Source: Bacillus badius NBRC 15713 (GTDB lineage Bacteria > Bacillota > Bacilli > Bacillales > Domibacillaceae). Taken from it: a stretch of 64,000 bases of DNA. The stretch spans positions 27,304 to 91,303 of the forward strand of contig NZ_BCVF01000014.1 of NCBI RefSeq assembly GCF_001591605.1, written 5' to 3'. The translations under genes were made by a program, and so were the position numbers. Positions 43,963 through 54,349 of the stretch are shown here, in pieces; within the stretch, counting starts at the first letter, position 1, and every line of letters starts with the position of its first letter. Under the pieces are notes generated by a model, which worked only from the letters and a program-made list of their open reading frames with translations, did no database searches and was not told where the DNA came from.

Positions 43963-44042
43963 AGCGGCGGCTTTTCTTTGATCCTCCCGGCTGCTTAGCA
44001 AGTCACTGTTAGTATAATTAGCCCCAAAGAGAGGTTATCCGT

Positions 44043-44204
44043 GTGAAAGAACAGGATATCATTTTATATGAGGAGAAGAAGTATCGAATTATCCGGATCG
44101 ATGAAGCGGGATATTGTGATATTATCCGTCTTTCCCCTCCCCACCAAGTGGAACTGACCCATATGAAACATTTGAGAAATTGCCCGATTATTTCTCCTTC
44201 CTAA
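44043..44204 (+). CDS. Small protein (53 aa), unknown
   Basis: GTG 44043 is preceded by AGAGAGG at 8 bases, and the frame is followed immediately by a rho-independent terminator. The product has a beta-strand-rich start (DIILYEEKKYRIIRIDEAGY) and a short C-terminal tail. It is not recognised, but codon use and signals support a real gene. Confidence 0.65.
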   Translation: MKEQDIILYEEKKYRIIRIDEAGYCDIIRLSPPHQVELTHMKHLRNCPIISPS

Positions 44205-44238
44205 GAACCGGACAGACTAAGCGGCTGCGGTTCTTTTT
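44203..44238 (+). terminator. Terminator of the 53-aa protein gene
   Basis: AAGAACCG and CGGTTCTT form the base of the stem, followed by T7. Confidence 0.8.
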
Positions 44239-44313
44239 TTGCACACTTTTCTTTACCGGCAGGACAGCTCTCCCTTTTCCTGCTATAAGATGGTATAATC
44301 GATACGATTATGA

Positions 44314-45960
<1,647 letters not shown>

Positions 45961-45967
45961 AGGCAAA

Positions 45968-46006
45968 TAAAATCAGCCGGAGTCTATTTCCGGCTGATTT
46001 TATTTT
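45968..46006 (+). terminator. Terminator of ykpA
   Basis: AAATCAGCCGG and CCGGCTGATTT form an 11-bp stem followed by TATTTT. Confidence 0.88.
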
Positions 46007-46159
46007 GAGATCCCTGCTTTTGTAACCTTCCCCTCTCCTTCAGCGAATCAACCACGGCTTAATCTAAAAATCCAGTCTCCTTAAAATTGGACGTTTACAG
46101 ACAGCTCTTTGAGGTAAACCACTAGAGAACAGCAAGAGCTTTAAAAAAGGAGCGTGTTT

Positions 46160-46639
46160 ATGTTTACATTTAACGACATGGTGACGTTCGTCTGGGCTTT
46201 TTTTATCACGCTTCCGTTAACTTTAATTATCCATGCGGGCGGTCATGCGTTTTTCGCCTGGCTGTTTGGAGGTTCAGCGAAACTAACGGTCGGAAGAGGC
46301 GCCGTGCTGTTTTCTTTTAAGGGAGTAGAAGTACGGAAATTTTACTTTGTGGATGCAGCTTGCTACTACGGCGAGCTGAGGAAGGAAAGGCGCTGGAAGC
46401 ATGCCCTTATTTATGCGGGCGGTCTTTTATTTAATACGTTATCTATCATCATTGTTAACGGGTTGATTCATATCGGTTATTTACCAAAACACCTATTCTT
46501 TTATCAGTTCGTTTATTTTTCCGTGTATCTCATTTTCTTCTCTATGATCCCTATTAACTATGGAGCAGAAAATCCTAGTGACGGAAAAGCCATTTATGAT
46601 GTTTTGAAACACGGAAAGGTCTATAAGGAATTTTATTAA
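46160..46639 (+). CDS. Site-2-protease-like membrane protein lacking the catalytic Glu
   Basis: A 159-residue protein with about four membrane helices. It resembles M50/site-2 proteases in two places: His25-Ala-Gly-Gly-His29 in the first helix, where active enzymes have HExxH, and NPSDGKAIYD near the C-terminus, like the NxxDG motif. The missing glutamate suggests it is not a protease. The ATG at 46160 has GGAG at 7 bases. I cannot name a function. It is monocistronic. Confidence 0.6.
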   Translation: MFTFNDMVTFVWAFFITLPLTLIIHAGGHAFFAWLFGGSAKLTVGRGAVLFSFKGVEVRKFYFVDAACYYGELRKERRWKHALIYAGGLLFNTLSIIIVNGLIHIGYLPKHLFFYQFVYFSVYLIFFSMIPINYGAENPSDGKAIYDVLKHGKVYKEFY

Positions 46640-46684
46640 AGCCGATTGGCTGAGGAGCGGAATCCGCAGCCAATCGGCTTTGTT
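46636..46684. terminator. Bidirectional terminator
   Basis: AGCCGATTGGCTG and CAGCCAATCGGCT form a 13-bp perfect stem with T-rich flanks, between two convergent genes. Confidence 0.88.
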
Positions 46685-46698
46685 TTCATTTGACTGCT

Positions 46699-47121
46699 TC
46701 ACGCTGACAGCAAAGCTCTGGCAATGCCAATAAAGTATTCAGACTCCCGAATAATATGATTTACTACCGATATAGCCACAGGATTGTCCTGAACGCTTTT
46801 GCTGTGTTTTTTAATTTGCCGGCAGAGAGCAATGAATGCCATACTTTGTTTCAGACAAAATTCCGTTAGCTTTAATACCTCCTGATAGAGAACAGCCGGA
46901 ATGTAGTTTCCCGACCGGGAGAGTGCTTCAATAAATTGAACAATCGTTTGGTGCGTCGTTGCTAAAGCAGCTTCCCACTCTTTTAGGGCCTCTACGTAAT
47001 TTTTTTCTAGGTTAGGCAAAAGCTCCCGAATCACAACTGTATGTTCTTCTTCCTGATGCTTCCAAAACTCTGCTTCATCTAAAATCCGCAGCGGCATTTG
47101 CGGACCATAGTAAAATTGCAT
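46699..47121 (-). CDS. DUF2935-like helical protein
   Basis: A 140-residue all-alpha protein. The EAEFWKHQEEEHTVVI segment and the C-terminal NHIIRESEYFIGIARALL suggest one DUF2935 repeat; typical members are about twice as long. Histidines and glutamates in the helices hint at a four-helix metal-binding bundle, but this is inference. The ATG follows AGGGAGGG. Confidence 0.55.
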   Translation of the reverse strand: MQFYYGPQMPLRILDEAEFWKHQEEEHTVVIRELLPNLEKNYVEALKEWEAALATTHQTIVQFIEALSRSGNYIPAVLYQEVLKLTEFCLKQSMAFIALCRQIKKHSKSVQDNPVAISVVNHIIRESEYFIGIARALLSA

Positions 47122-47250
47122 ATTTGTCCCTCCCTGTTATTTATCTATGACATCATATGAAGGAAAGACAAGCAGTATGTTCCCCTCAGCGGTTTTCATT
47201 CGTTCATTATGGATATAGTAAGACTGGACACATAACGAGGAGGAAAAGAT

Positions 47251-48075
47251 TTGGAAAATCAATTTATTCCTGCTACTTCTGTCAACAGCGGCAGAGTAGT
47301 TTCCATCAAACCGGATATTCATATGTTCACGGTGCAAATTGTTAATCTCTTCTTTGTTGGCGATCAGCAGGGCTGGGTGCTTGTCGACGCAGGCATGCCC
47401 CGCTCTGCTGATAACATTCTGAAGCAAACAGAGCAATTGTTTGGTGAAGGAGCAAAACCGAAAGCCATCGTCTTAACACACGGACATTTCGATCATGCAG
47501 GCGCCCTTGAAGAGCTGGTTCACCGCTGGGATGTGCCCGTATATGCCCATGAGATGGAGCTTCCTTATCTAACAGGCAAAAAAGATTACCCAAAACCTGA
47601 TGCATCTGTTGAAGGAGGCCTGGTCGCCAAAATGTCGCCCATGTTTCCAACAAAGGCGATCGACCTTGGAGGAAAAATAAAAGCATTGCCGGCAGACGGC
47701 CTGATTCCGCCGATGCCAGGGTGGCGATCGATCCATACACCTGGACACTCGCCAGGGCATATTTCCCTGTTCCGAGCGGCAGACCGCGTTCTGCTCGCGG
47801 GCGATGCATTTATCACGGTCAAACAAGACGCACTCTACAACGTGCTTACGCAAAAAAAAGAATTTCAGGGTCCGCCGCGCTATTTAACAACCGATTGGGA
47901 AGCCGCCAAAGCTTCTGTCCGCCGGCTGGCTGAATTGCAGCCGGCAATCGCTGCAACAGGCCACGGAACAGAAACAGCAGGGCAAGAGTTAACTGACGGT
48001 CTTGCTCATTTAGTTGCTCATTTTGATGAAGTGGCGGTTCCTGATTATGGACGGTATGTGGACGATCATCACTGA
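47251..48075 (+). CDS. MBL-fold metallo-hydrolase
   Basis: A 274-residue metallo-beta-lactamase-fold enzyme with the binuclear zinc motif THGHFDH (H77, H79, D81, H82) and further ligands in IHTPGHSPGH, LLAGDAF and AATGHG. Starts at TTG 47251, 8 bases after GAGGAGG. Relatives include glyoxalase II-like hydrolases and lactonases; the substrate is unknown. It stands alone. Confidence 0.9.
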   Translation: MENQFIPATSVNSGRVVSIKPDIHMFTVQIVNLFFVGDQQGWVLVDAGMPRSADNILKQTEQLFGEGAKPKAIVLTHGHFDHAGALEELVHRWDVPVYAHEMELPYLTGKKDYPKPDASVEGGLVAKMSPMFPTKAIDLGGKIKALPADGLIPPMPGWRSIHTPGHSPGHISLFRAADRVLLAGDAFITVKQDALYNVLTQKKEFQGPPRYLTTDWEAAKASVRRLAELQPAIAATGHGTETAGQELTDGLAHLVAHFDEVAVPDYGRYVDDHH

Positions 48076-48154
48076 AATCCTTCTGCTGTTTACTGAATAA
48101 TTCCTTACGCTCCCCCATACACTAAGCAGACACCTGAGTGAAAGGAGCCTCTTT

Positions 48155-48337
48155 ATGAAAAAGGAAAAGGGACCTGCTGGCAGAACCTTTGCGTTCAATG
48201 ATTATAAAAGTGCTGATGAAACCGAGAAAGGTTTTGCCGTCACACATGAGCAGGCAAGCGATACGTATACTGAAGGAACCATTGACGGACACATAGACCG
48301 ATTGGACGAAGCGATGGAGGATTTCCCGAAACAATAA
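48155..48337 (+). CDS. YozQ-like small protein (DUF4025)
   Basis: A 60-residue hydrophilic protein. The segments GFAVTHEQASDTYTEGTIDG and the acidic tail match the YozQ/DUF4025 family of Bacillus, which is uncharacterised. The ATG follows AAAGGAG. A hairpin directly behind it serves this gene and the convergent acetyltransferase. Confidence 0.8.
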   Translation: MKKEKGPAGRTFAFNDYKSADETEKGFAVTHEQASDTYTEGTIDGHIDRLDEAMEDFPKQ

Positions 48338-48364
48338 AAGGCCCTAACAGGGCCTTTTATTGTT
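48335..48364. terminator. Bidirectional terminator (yozQ-like / GNAT)
   Basis: AAAAGGCCCT, AAC, AGGGCCTTTT with A/T flanks. Confidence 0.88.
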
Positions 48365-48632
48365 TCGCTAAAACGTCTTTATATTGGCTGTCTTCTTCAA
48401 GCTTAGACTTTGCATACGAGCATGTAGGAACGATCTTTTTATTTTGTTGACGAGCATAGCTCACTGCTTCTTCAATAAGCTGCTCTCCTACTCCTTGTCC
48501 GCGAAGCTTTTCATCAACATAGGTATGATTGATTTCCATCCGTCCGTTACTTGCCGGCACATAGGACAGCTCAGCCAGCATGTTTCCGCTGTCCTCAACG
48601 AAAAATCGTCCCTCTTCATGTTTGATATCCAT
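48357..48632 (-). CDS. Small GNAT N-acetyltransferase (YjdJ-like)
   Basis: A 91-residue single-domain member of the GCN5-related acetyltransferases. The acetyl-CoA binding signature is LRGQGVGEQLIEEAV, preceded by INHTYVDE and followed by KIVPTCSYAK. Proteins of this short type (GNAT_YjdJ) have unknown acceptors. The ATG follows GGAGGAGAGGATGACG. Confidence 0.88.
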   Translation of the reverse strand: MDIKHEEGRFFVEDSGNMLAELSYVPASNGRMEINHTYVDEKLRGQGVGEQLIEEAVSYARQQNKKIVPTCSYAKSKLEEDSQYKDVLAKQ

Positions 48633-48658
48633 TCGTCATCCTCTCCTCCTTCTTTCAC

Positions 48659-50386
48659 TTATAAGTGGAACCGATGAACAGCCGACTCCAGCTGTTCGGA
48701 TAGGTCCATTACCTGATGCGCTGATTCGTTCATCCTCCTCATTAATTCCCTTTGTTCTTCTGCCGCAAACACGGCTTGCTGTGTTTGTTTTACATTGTTT
48801 TTCGAAATCTGGGCTACATGCTCCATCGAAGCAAGCACTTCCTCTGTTCCTGCTGACATTTCTTCGGTCACTGCCGATACTTCATGAACATCTTTATTGA
48901 CCTCTTGAATAGAATCCTTCATTTTCTGTAATGACTGCTCGATCTTTAAGACGGCTTCTGTGCTGGTTTCCGCTTTTTTTGTACTTACCTCTGTATTTTC
49001 AATGACCCTCGCCGTCACAGCTTCAAAATTGTTCAGCATCTCAGTGATTTGTCCAGCCGATGATTTTGATTCTTCCGCCAGCTTTCTTACTTCATCAGCC
49101 ACGACAGCAAAGCCTTTTCCTGCCTCTCCCGCCCTGGCTGCCTCGATCGCCGCATTCAGAGCAAGCAGGTTTGTCTGATCTGTAATTGATGTAATGACTC
49201 CTACAATTTTTTCTACTTCCTTAAACATTATGCCGAGCTCAACGACTTCTTTATTTGTTGCAACAATTGATTGCACGGCCTCTTCAATTTCCGAAACAGC
49301 GTCACTCGTTTGCAGATAACTTGCCGCTGTCAGCTCTGTGACCCCGCTGCTTGCTTCTGCAATGGAGGAGGCCGACTCAGCAATTTTCTGAATTCCTGCG
49401 GCCATCTCCTCCATGGCCCGGACAGCTTCCTCGTTGCTTTGCATCTGACGCTCGCTCCCCTTTGAAATCTCTTGAATATTTTCCATAATGGCTTCACTTG
49501 ACTCCTGGGCCGAACGATTATCATTGGTCAGCTGTTCTGCTGCGTTAGTTAATGAATCTGAGGAAGAGCGAATAGAAGAAATCATGGCGACCAGTTGGGA
49601 AACAGCCGAACGAAAGTTAGCAGTGAACTGCCTGATCTCATCCTTTCGGCTTGCATGAATCGTTTCTATTCTTTGAAGAGATTGCCCGATGCGGCCGGCT
49701 GCCAGCTCATCCACCCCTTCGTTCATGCCAGCCAATGGTTCAAGCGTACGTTTAATGAGCAGGTAGACAATGATACAGGCAAGCAAGATCATCATGAGAA
49801 AAATAGCAATGATTAAGGGGAGGCTTTTCTTTAAAGTTTCTTCTCCAATCTTATCAATCTGCTGAGCGGAAATATCGAGGCCAATAAGACTAACGATTTC
49901 GCCATGCTCGTTTTTGAGCGGAACCATGACAGAAACGTATTTGCCATATTGTTCATCAGCAATCACATCTGTATAACTGCTTCCTCCTTGAAGCACCGGC
50001 TCAATATCCTCCATAGGCATGGAAAGCTCTTCTCCTATTTCGGTGGAATATTGATCTCCCTTTGCCATGCCGTCAATCAGCATTTTCGGTTTGTTCCCCT
50101 GCACTGTAAAAGTATATAAATACATCGCTCCGAGATGTTCTCTTATCTGATTTAACTGCCGCCGGATATCCCAGTACTCCTTGCTTTCCGAAGGCTGCTG
50201 CAAAAATTGCTCATACTTATCTAAATCAATAAAAGCGGCAGCGGTTTCAGCTGACTGAATACCTTGAGCGCCAATCGTTTTCTCAATGGAAGATGTCGTG
50301 TTCATATAAGCAATAGCCATAGTGGCCACCAATAAAAGAAGCAAAATGACAAGCATCGTCCCCGTCAGTTTTTTTGCTATCGTCAT
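48659..50386 (-). CDS. Methyl-accepting chemotaxis protein
   Basis: A 575-residue chemoreceptor: N-terminal membrane helix (about 9-28), extracellular Cache-like sensor, second helix (about 190-212), HAMP domain (about 213-265) and cytoplasmic signalling domain with the hairpin tip [20 protein letters not shown]. The signal it senses is unknown. It is transcribed alone, and the ATG follows AAGGGCTGG. Confidence 0.94.
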   Translation of the reverse strand: MTIAKKLTGTMLVILLLLLVATMAIAYMNTTSSIEKTIGAQGIQSAETAAAFIDLDKYEQFLQQPSESKEYWDIRRQLNQIREHLGAMYLYTFTVQGNKPKMLIDGMAKGDQYSTEIGEELSMPMEDIEPVLQGGSSYTDVIADEQYGKYVSVMVPLKNEHGEIVSLIGLDISAQQIDKIGEETLKKSLPLIIAIFLMMILLACIIVYLLIKRTLEPLAGMNEGVDELAAGRIGQSLQRIETIHASRKDEIRQFTANFRSAVSQLVAMISSIRSSSDSLTNAAEQLTNDNRSAQESSEAIMENIQEISKGSERQMQSNEEAVRAMEEMAAGIQKIAESASSIAEASSGVTELTAASYLQTSDAVSEIEEAVQSIVATNKEVVELGIMFKEVEKIVGVITSITDQTNLLALNAAIEAARAGEAGKGFAVVADEVRKLAEESKSSAGQITEMLNNFEAVTARVIENTEVSTKKAETSTEAVLKIEQSLQKMKDSIQEVNKDVHEVSAVTEEMSAGTEEVLASMEHVAQISKNNVKQTQQAVFAAEEQRELMRRMNESAHQVMDLSEQLESAVHRFHL

Positions 50387-50863
50387 AGTTCCAGCCCTTT
50401 CTTCTGTCTTTTTCTTTCAAAAATGGATAGAGAATACTTGATCTGCATGAAATGAATAGGAGCAATCACCTGTCTTTCGCACAATCAGCAACGATTACTC
50501 TAATTCCAGCATTTGTTATTCCACAAAGAATAAATTATTCATTTCCGCATACAAACCCAATTATTTCAGAAGCCTCTCTCCTATTCTCTTGATTGTGAAA
50601 TTTTACCTATACACCCATTCTCCTCCCTGCTCCCTTCCACGTTTAATACTCACATTGACCTATCTCCTTTATAAAAACAATGCAATACATGTGCCAATAT
50701 CCATCTAATAGACTATTTTCATTGGCCGCTCTCTCTTCCGCTCTTCGCTTCTCTACCTATAGATCTGCTTGTCTGCTCAATCTTTCGTCATAATGCCTAG
50801 AAAATGATAAATGAGGGCTTATATGATACACTGAAGGAACATTGCTTAAAGGAGGAGGCTTCA
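50387..50863. other. Intergenic region upstream of chemoreceptor and hemolysin III genes
   Basis: A 477-base divergent spacer. I found no ORF with a ribosome-binding site other than the flanking genes, no RNA structure and no clear sigma-D promoter. Confidence 0.4.
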
Positions 50864-51508
50864 ATGGCAAATACACATATGTTCTCTAAAGGAGAAGAAA
50901 TTGCCAATTCTATTACACACGGCATCGGGGCATTGCTGAGCATAGCGGCACTCGTGCTGTTGATTGTCTACTCTTCTTTATACGGAACGGCTTGGCATGT
51001 TGTCAGCTTCACCATTTTTGGAGCGACCATGCTGATACTCTATCTGTCTTCCACGCTGGTTCACAGCTTGCCAAAAGGCAAAGCCAAAAATCTGTTTGAA
51101 ATTTTTGATCACTCTTCGATCTATTTTTTTATCGCTGGTACCTATACCCCATTTCTATTTTTGGCTGTTAAAGGAACACTCGGCTGGACATTATTCGGTA
51201 TCATCTGGGGACTGGCTTTATTTGGAACAGTATTTAAATGCTTCTTTGTTAAAAAGTTTTTACATACGTCCACGCTTCTTTACGTACTGATGGGTTGGCT
51301 GATTGTATTTGCATGGGAACCGCTCGTTCAAAACCTGCCAAGCGGCAGTCTGATCCTGCTAGTGACGGGAGGGGTTTTATACACGCTCGGCGCTGTTTTT
51401 TACGTATGGAGAGGATTTAAATACCATCATATGATTTGGCATTTGTTCGTTCTTGGCGGCAGTGTGACTCACTTTTTCTCCGTCTTGTACTTGCTGCCAT
51501 CAGCCTAA
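50864..51508 (+). CDS. Hemolysin III family membrane protein (YplQ-like)
   Basis: A 214-residue protein with seven predicted helices. It has the PAQR/HlyIII pattern: NSITHGIGALLS at the start, STLVHS, FDHSSIYFFIAGTYTPF in the middle, and WHLFVLGGSVTHFFSV with the metal-binding histidines at the end. Such bacterial proteins affect membrane energetics and fluidity. ATG 50864 follows AAAGGAGGAGG; the frame is open further upstream without a site. Confidence 0.92.
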   Translation: MANTHMFSKGEEIANSITHGIGALLSIAALVLLIVYSSLYGTAWHVVSFTIFGATMLILYLSSTLVHSLPKGKAKNLFEIFDHSSIYFFIAGTYTPFLFLAVKGTLGWTLFGIIWGLALFGTVFKCFFVKKFLHTSTLLYVLMGWLIVFAWEPLVQNLPSGSLILLVTGGVLYTLGAVFYVWRGFKYHHMIWHLFVLGGSVTHFFSVLYLLPSA

Positions 51509-51540
51509 AAAAAATCGCCGGCAACGGCGATTTTTTTTAG
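51506..51540 (+). terminator. Terminator of the hemolysin III gene
   Basis: AAAAAAATCGCC, GGCAAC, GGCGATTTTTTTT. Confidence 0.92.
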
Positions 51541-51565
51541 GTCTCTTTTATTTTCCCTCTTGTCC

Positions 51566-51658
51566 TTATTTCCATGTTTCAACGGGATTTCGGAGCAGGC
51601 CGCTAACATCCGCAACAATTTGCAGGTTTTCCCCATTGGCCAAATCCCCTTTTCTCAT
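51566..51658 (-). CDS. Possible 30-residue peptide coupled to the XRE regulator gene
   Basis: The ATG at 51658 overlaps the stop of the XRE/cupin gene as ATGA, and the frame encodes a peptide starting MRKGDLANGENLQIVADV. Coupling supports translation, but the product is very short and unrecognised. Confidence 0.3.
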   Translation of the reverse strand: MRKGDLANGENLQIVADVSGLLRNPVETWK

Positions 51659-52209
51659 TCTTGGTAATAAATAACAACAAAAAAAGAGGTTTTTTGCATA
51701 GAGGCGTTTTTATAGATGTGTGTTTGGTGAGCTTGGAAGCTGAGTGCTTCTCCTTTTTTTAAAGTAAACTCTTGATGTTGGATTTCAATCGTCAGTTCCC
51801 CGTCACTTACTAAAACAAATTCCTCGCTGTTTTTCGTATGAACGTCTGAAAAGTGGTTTCCTCCCGGCTGAATGTCCACCGAATAAATTTCAAACTTTTT
51901 CTGCGGATGGTAAGGAAAAAGCGGATAAACCAAATAATTTCCTTGATCGTCAACAAGAGCCTGCAGCTGCTCTTTTTTTATTTGGGTAATTTGTGTCTCC
52001 TCCTCCTTCATAAAGGCAGAAAATGACACGTTCAGCCCGTTAGCAATCTTCCACAGAGTGGTCACTGTGGGATTTGTTTTTCCTTTTTCAATCTGTGCCA
52101 GCATTCCTTTGCTGACACCGGTCAGTTCAGCGGCCTTGTCCAGGCTCAGTCCTCGCTTTTTGCGGATATCAAATAAATTCTTTCCAATTAACCGTTGTAG
52201 GGAATCCAT
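51655..52209 (-). CDS. XRE-family regulator with cupin domain
   Basis: A 184-residue repressor-type protein. The N-terminal helix-turn-helix (about 8-63) reads LDKAAELTGVSKGMLAQIEKG, and the C-terminal cupin (about 105-180) contains HFSDVHTKNSEEFVLVSDGE. Divergent from azlCD, which it probably controls, possibly through the palindrome at 52247-52260. The ATG follows AGGAGGACGATC. Confidence 0.9.
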   Translation of the reverse strand: MDSLQRLIGKNLFDIRKKRGLSLDKAAELTGVSKGMLAQIEKGKTNPTVTTLWKIANGLNVSFSAFMKEEETQITQIKKEQLQALVDDQGNYLVYPLFPYHPQKKFEIYSVDIQPGGNHFSDVHTKNSEEFVLVSDGELTIEIQHQEFTLKKGEALSFQAHQTHIYKNASMQKTSFFVVIYYQE

Positions 52210-52246
52210 GATCGTCCTCCTGAAAAAGAAATATTGATCATTATAA

Positions 52247-52260
52247 TATACAAATGTATA
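52247..52260. promoter_or_regulatory. Candidate operator for the XRE regulator
   Basis: TATAC-AAAT-GTATA, a perfect 14-base palindrome in the short divergent gap between the regulator and azlC. Confidence 0.45.
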
Positions 52261-52292
52261 ATATCATAAACATAAAGATGGGAGTGAGTGAA

Positions 52293-53000
52293 ATGGAAGC
52301 AGCAGAAGAAAGTTCCCTAACCTTTCATCAAGGAGTCAAGGATTGCATCCCCACTCTTCTAGGGTACATAAGTATCGGGTTTGCGGCTGGCATGATCGGA
52401 GTGGCTTCCGGATTGTCCGTCATGGAAATTGCTTTTATGGCCGTATTCGTGTATGCGGGGGCCGCACAGTTTATCATTTGCGGCATGATCGCGGCCGGCA
52501 GTCCGGCCTCTGCCATCATTTTCACTACTTTTATTGTCAACTTGCGGCATTTTTTATTAAGCGCTACGCTGGCTCCGCACTTTTCCAATTATTCACTATG
52601 GAAAAATGCCGGTATTGGCACGCTGGTGACAGATGAATCCTTCGGGGTGGCTGCGGGCAGAATCTTTAATGGCCGACCAGTGAATGACCGATGGATGAAC
52701 GGATTGAATTTAACTGCTTATACTACGTGGATTGCTTCGTGCGTCGTCGGGGCGCTTCTTGGAAGATGGGTCGCTGATCCTGAAAAATTCGGACTGGACT
52801 TTGCTTTAACAGCGATGTTTATTGCCTTGCTAGTCTTGCAGATAGAAAGCATCAAAGCGTCTAAATTAAAGCATTATTTAATGCTTATTTTTTTAATGGT
52901 CGCAGCGATGTATCTATTCTCTGCTTTTGTTTCTGTTGATCTCGCCGTTATCTTGTCAACTATGATCGTGGCGACTATCGGGGTGGTGACATCGAAATGA
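52293..53000 (+). CDS. azlC: Branched-chain amino acid exporter, large subunit AzlC
   Basis: A 235-residue membrane protein of the LIV-E family. The motif AFMAVFVYAGAAQFI and VNLRHFLLSATLAPHF are characteristic. With AzlD it exports branched-chain amino acids or analogues. ATG 52293 follows GGGAGTGAG; the open frame extends upstream over the operator and is not used. Confidence 0.93.
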   Translation: MEAAEESSLTFHQGVKDCIPTLLGYISIGFAAGMIGVASGLSVMEIAFMAVFVYAGAAQFIICGMIAAGSPASAIIFTTFIVNLRHFLLSATLAPHFSNYSLWKNAGIGTLVTDESFGVAAGRIFNGRPVNDRWMNGLNLTAYTTWIASCVVGALLGRWVADPEKFGLDFALTAMFIALLVLQIESIKASKLKHYLMLIFLMVAAMYLFSAFVSVDLAVILSTMIVATIGVVTSK

Positions 53001-53326
53001 GTATCAATATGACCATCCTTCTTATTTTGGCAGGCTGCGCAGTTGTGACCTGGATTCCCCGGGTCGCTCCTTTCTTAATCGTCCGGAATTTACAATTGCC
53101 GGATGTCGTAATGAAATGGCTCTCATTTATCCCTATTTGCATTTTAACAGCTTTGATTGCCGGAAGTGTGATTGATAACAGCGGAGCCGCGACCCTGCCG
53201 GCGATAAACTGGCAGGTGCTGGCGGCATTGATCCCCACGTTATTCGTCGCTTTGTGGACTAAAAGCCTGTTGGCTACTGTGATTTTCGGAATTGTTGTGA
53301 TGGCTGCTTTAAGGAATTTTGTTTAA
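52997..53326 (+). CDS. azlD: Branched-chain amino acid exporter, small subunit AzlD
   Basis: A 109-residue protein with three or four helices, containing TWIPRVAPFLIVRN as expected for AzlD. Its ATG overlaps the azlC stop by four bases (ATGA). Confidence 0.92.
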   Translation: MSINMTILLILAGCAVVTWIPRVAPFLIVRNLQLPDVVMKWLSFIPICILTALIAGSVIDNSGAATLPAINWQVLAALIPTLFVALWTKSLLATVIFGIVVMAALRNFV

Positions 53327-53373
53327 TCAAATTGCTTCATCTTAGTCTATAGGATCGATACAGCAGAAAAAGG

Positions 53374-53416
53374 AGGGCCCATCCAAAAAGGCATTTTTGG
53401 ATGGGCCCCTTTTTAT
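53374..53416. terminator. Bidirectional terminator (azlD / Gln-rich protein)
   Basis: GGGCCCATCCAAAAA and TTTTTGGATGGGCCC form a 15-bp perfect stem, followed by CTTTTT. Confidence 0.9.
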
Positions 53417-53442
53417 CAAGCTGTTCTGTTCTTCCTGAAAAA

Positions 53443-54042
53443 TCAGTGTTCAGTAAAAGAAGTGTTTTGTCGATTGTGTGGAACTTGCTGGGAACTTAAT
53501 TGTTTTAGCTGCTGCTGAGATTGATCGATTTGTTGAGTCATTTGGTTAAGAATGCTAAATGACTGGAGGGTTTGCCCCACACTTCCTAACATTTGTGCGG
53601 CCTGTTGAACGGTTTGCTGGAGCTGCTCGAAAGTCTCCTGCTGCTGACTTTGAGCTTGTCTTCTAAATTGCTGCATCTGCTGAAGCAATTGAGCGGCCTG
53701 TTGATTGGACACCGTTGATGATGGATCAATCGAACCGAGTTGCTGCTGGGAGCTTTGAAGCTGATTTAATGTGCTTGCCATAGAATCCAACTGACTTCTT
53801 AGAGGCGCTAACTCTTCACCAATCTCTTCCTCGAATTTTCTTTCCGCTACTCTTTCTACCACTTGTTCAGTTACTTCTTCTGTTGTTTTCTTAGCCATTG
53901 TAAAGTCCTCCTTTGTTAGATGCGGCACATTTTCCATGACCAAGTCATCTGTTCTGTTATCAGTTTGCCCCTTCCTGTTTAAAGAAACAAAATAAATAAC
54001 AGCCAGTATAACCAAGCCTAATGTGAATAGTGTAATAAGCAA
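53443..54042 (-). CDS. Membrane-anchored glutamine-rich coiled-coil protein
   Basis: A 199-residue protein: one N-terminal membrane helix (about 2-19), an acidic linker, and a long Gln-rich coiled coil (about 75-190). Starts at TTG 54042, 8 bases after AGGAGG. An internal ATG at 53898 (beginning MAKKTTEEV) has an even better ribosome-binding site, AAAGGAGG, and would give a soluble 151-residue form. No family recognised; such proteins may be structural or spore-associated. Confidence 0.7.
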   Translation of the reverse strand: MLITLFTLGLVILAVIYFVSLNRKGQTDNRTDDLVMENVPHLTKEDFTMAKKTTEEVTEQVVERVAERKFEEEIGEELAPLRSQLDSMASTLNQLQSSQQQLGSIDPSSTVSNQQAAQLLQQMQQFRRQAQSQQQETFEQLQQTVQQAAQMLGSVGQTLQSFSILNQMTQQIDQSQQQLKQLSSQQVPHNRQNTSFTEH

Positions 54043-54096
54043 ATTTGCTACCTCCTGGGCTGGCGAGCAGGTGCTGGCTTTTTAAACACAATGATA

Positions 54097-54261
54097 TTAT
54101 GGACTTTGAAAAAGGCTCTTATTAGCGGCAATAATAACCTTTTCATCCAGCCAGCGAAAAACAGCGGCTGCTTCCTTTGTTGATGTAAACGAGGAAAAAC
54201 TTGATAAAGCCAGATGCTCTTGTTCCTTTCTCGTTTTAAAAACCCTAAGGCGTTCGCTCAT
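54097..54261 (-). CDS. Small protein (54 aa), unknown
   Basis: The frame from ATG 54261 to TAA 54097 encodes MSERLRVFKTRKEQEHLALS and a C-terminal helix (EAAAVFRWLDEKVIIAANK) ending LFQSP. Codon use is natural but the ribosome-binding site (AGGTTTGAG) is weak. Located between the MFS gene and the Gln-rich protein, same strand. Confidence 0.5.
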   Translation of the reverse strand: MSERLRVFKTRKEQEHLALSSFSSFTSTKEAAAVFRWLDEKVIIAANKSLFQSP

Positions 54262-54290
54262 CTCAAACCTATATACCTAAAGTTAAAATG

Positions 54291-54317
54291 AAAAATCCCG
54301 CTCACACAGCGGGATCT
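54291..54317 (-). terminator. Terminator of the MFS efflux gene
   Basis: On the minus strand GATCCCGCT and AGCGGGATT form the stem, followed by TTTTCATTTT. Confidence 0.88.
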
Positions 54318-54349
54318 TCAATGAGCTTCTAGATCTAATGACTAAATAA

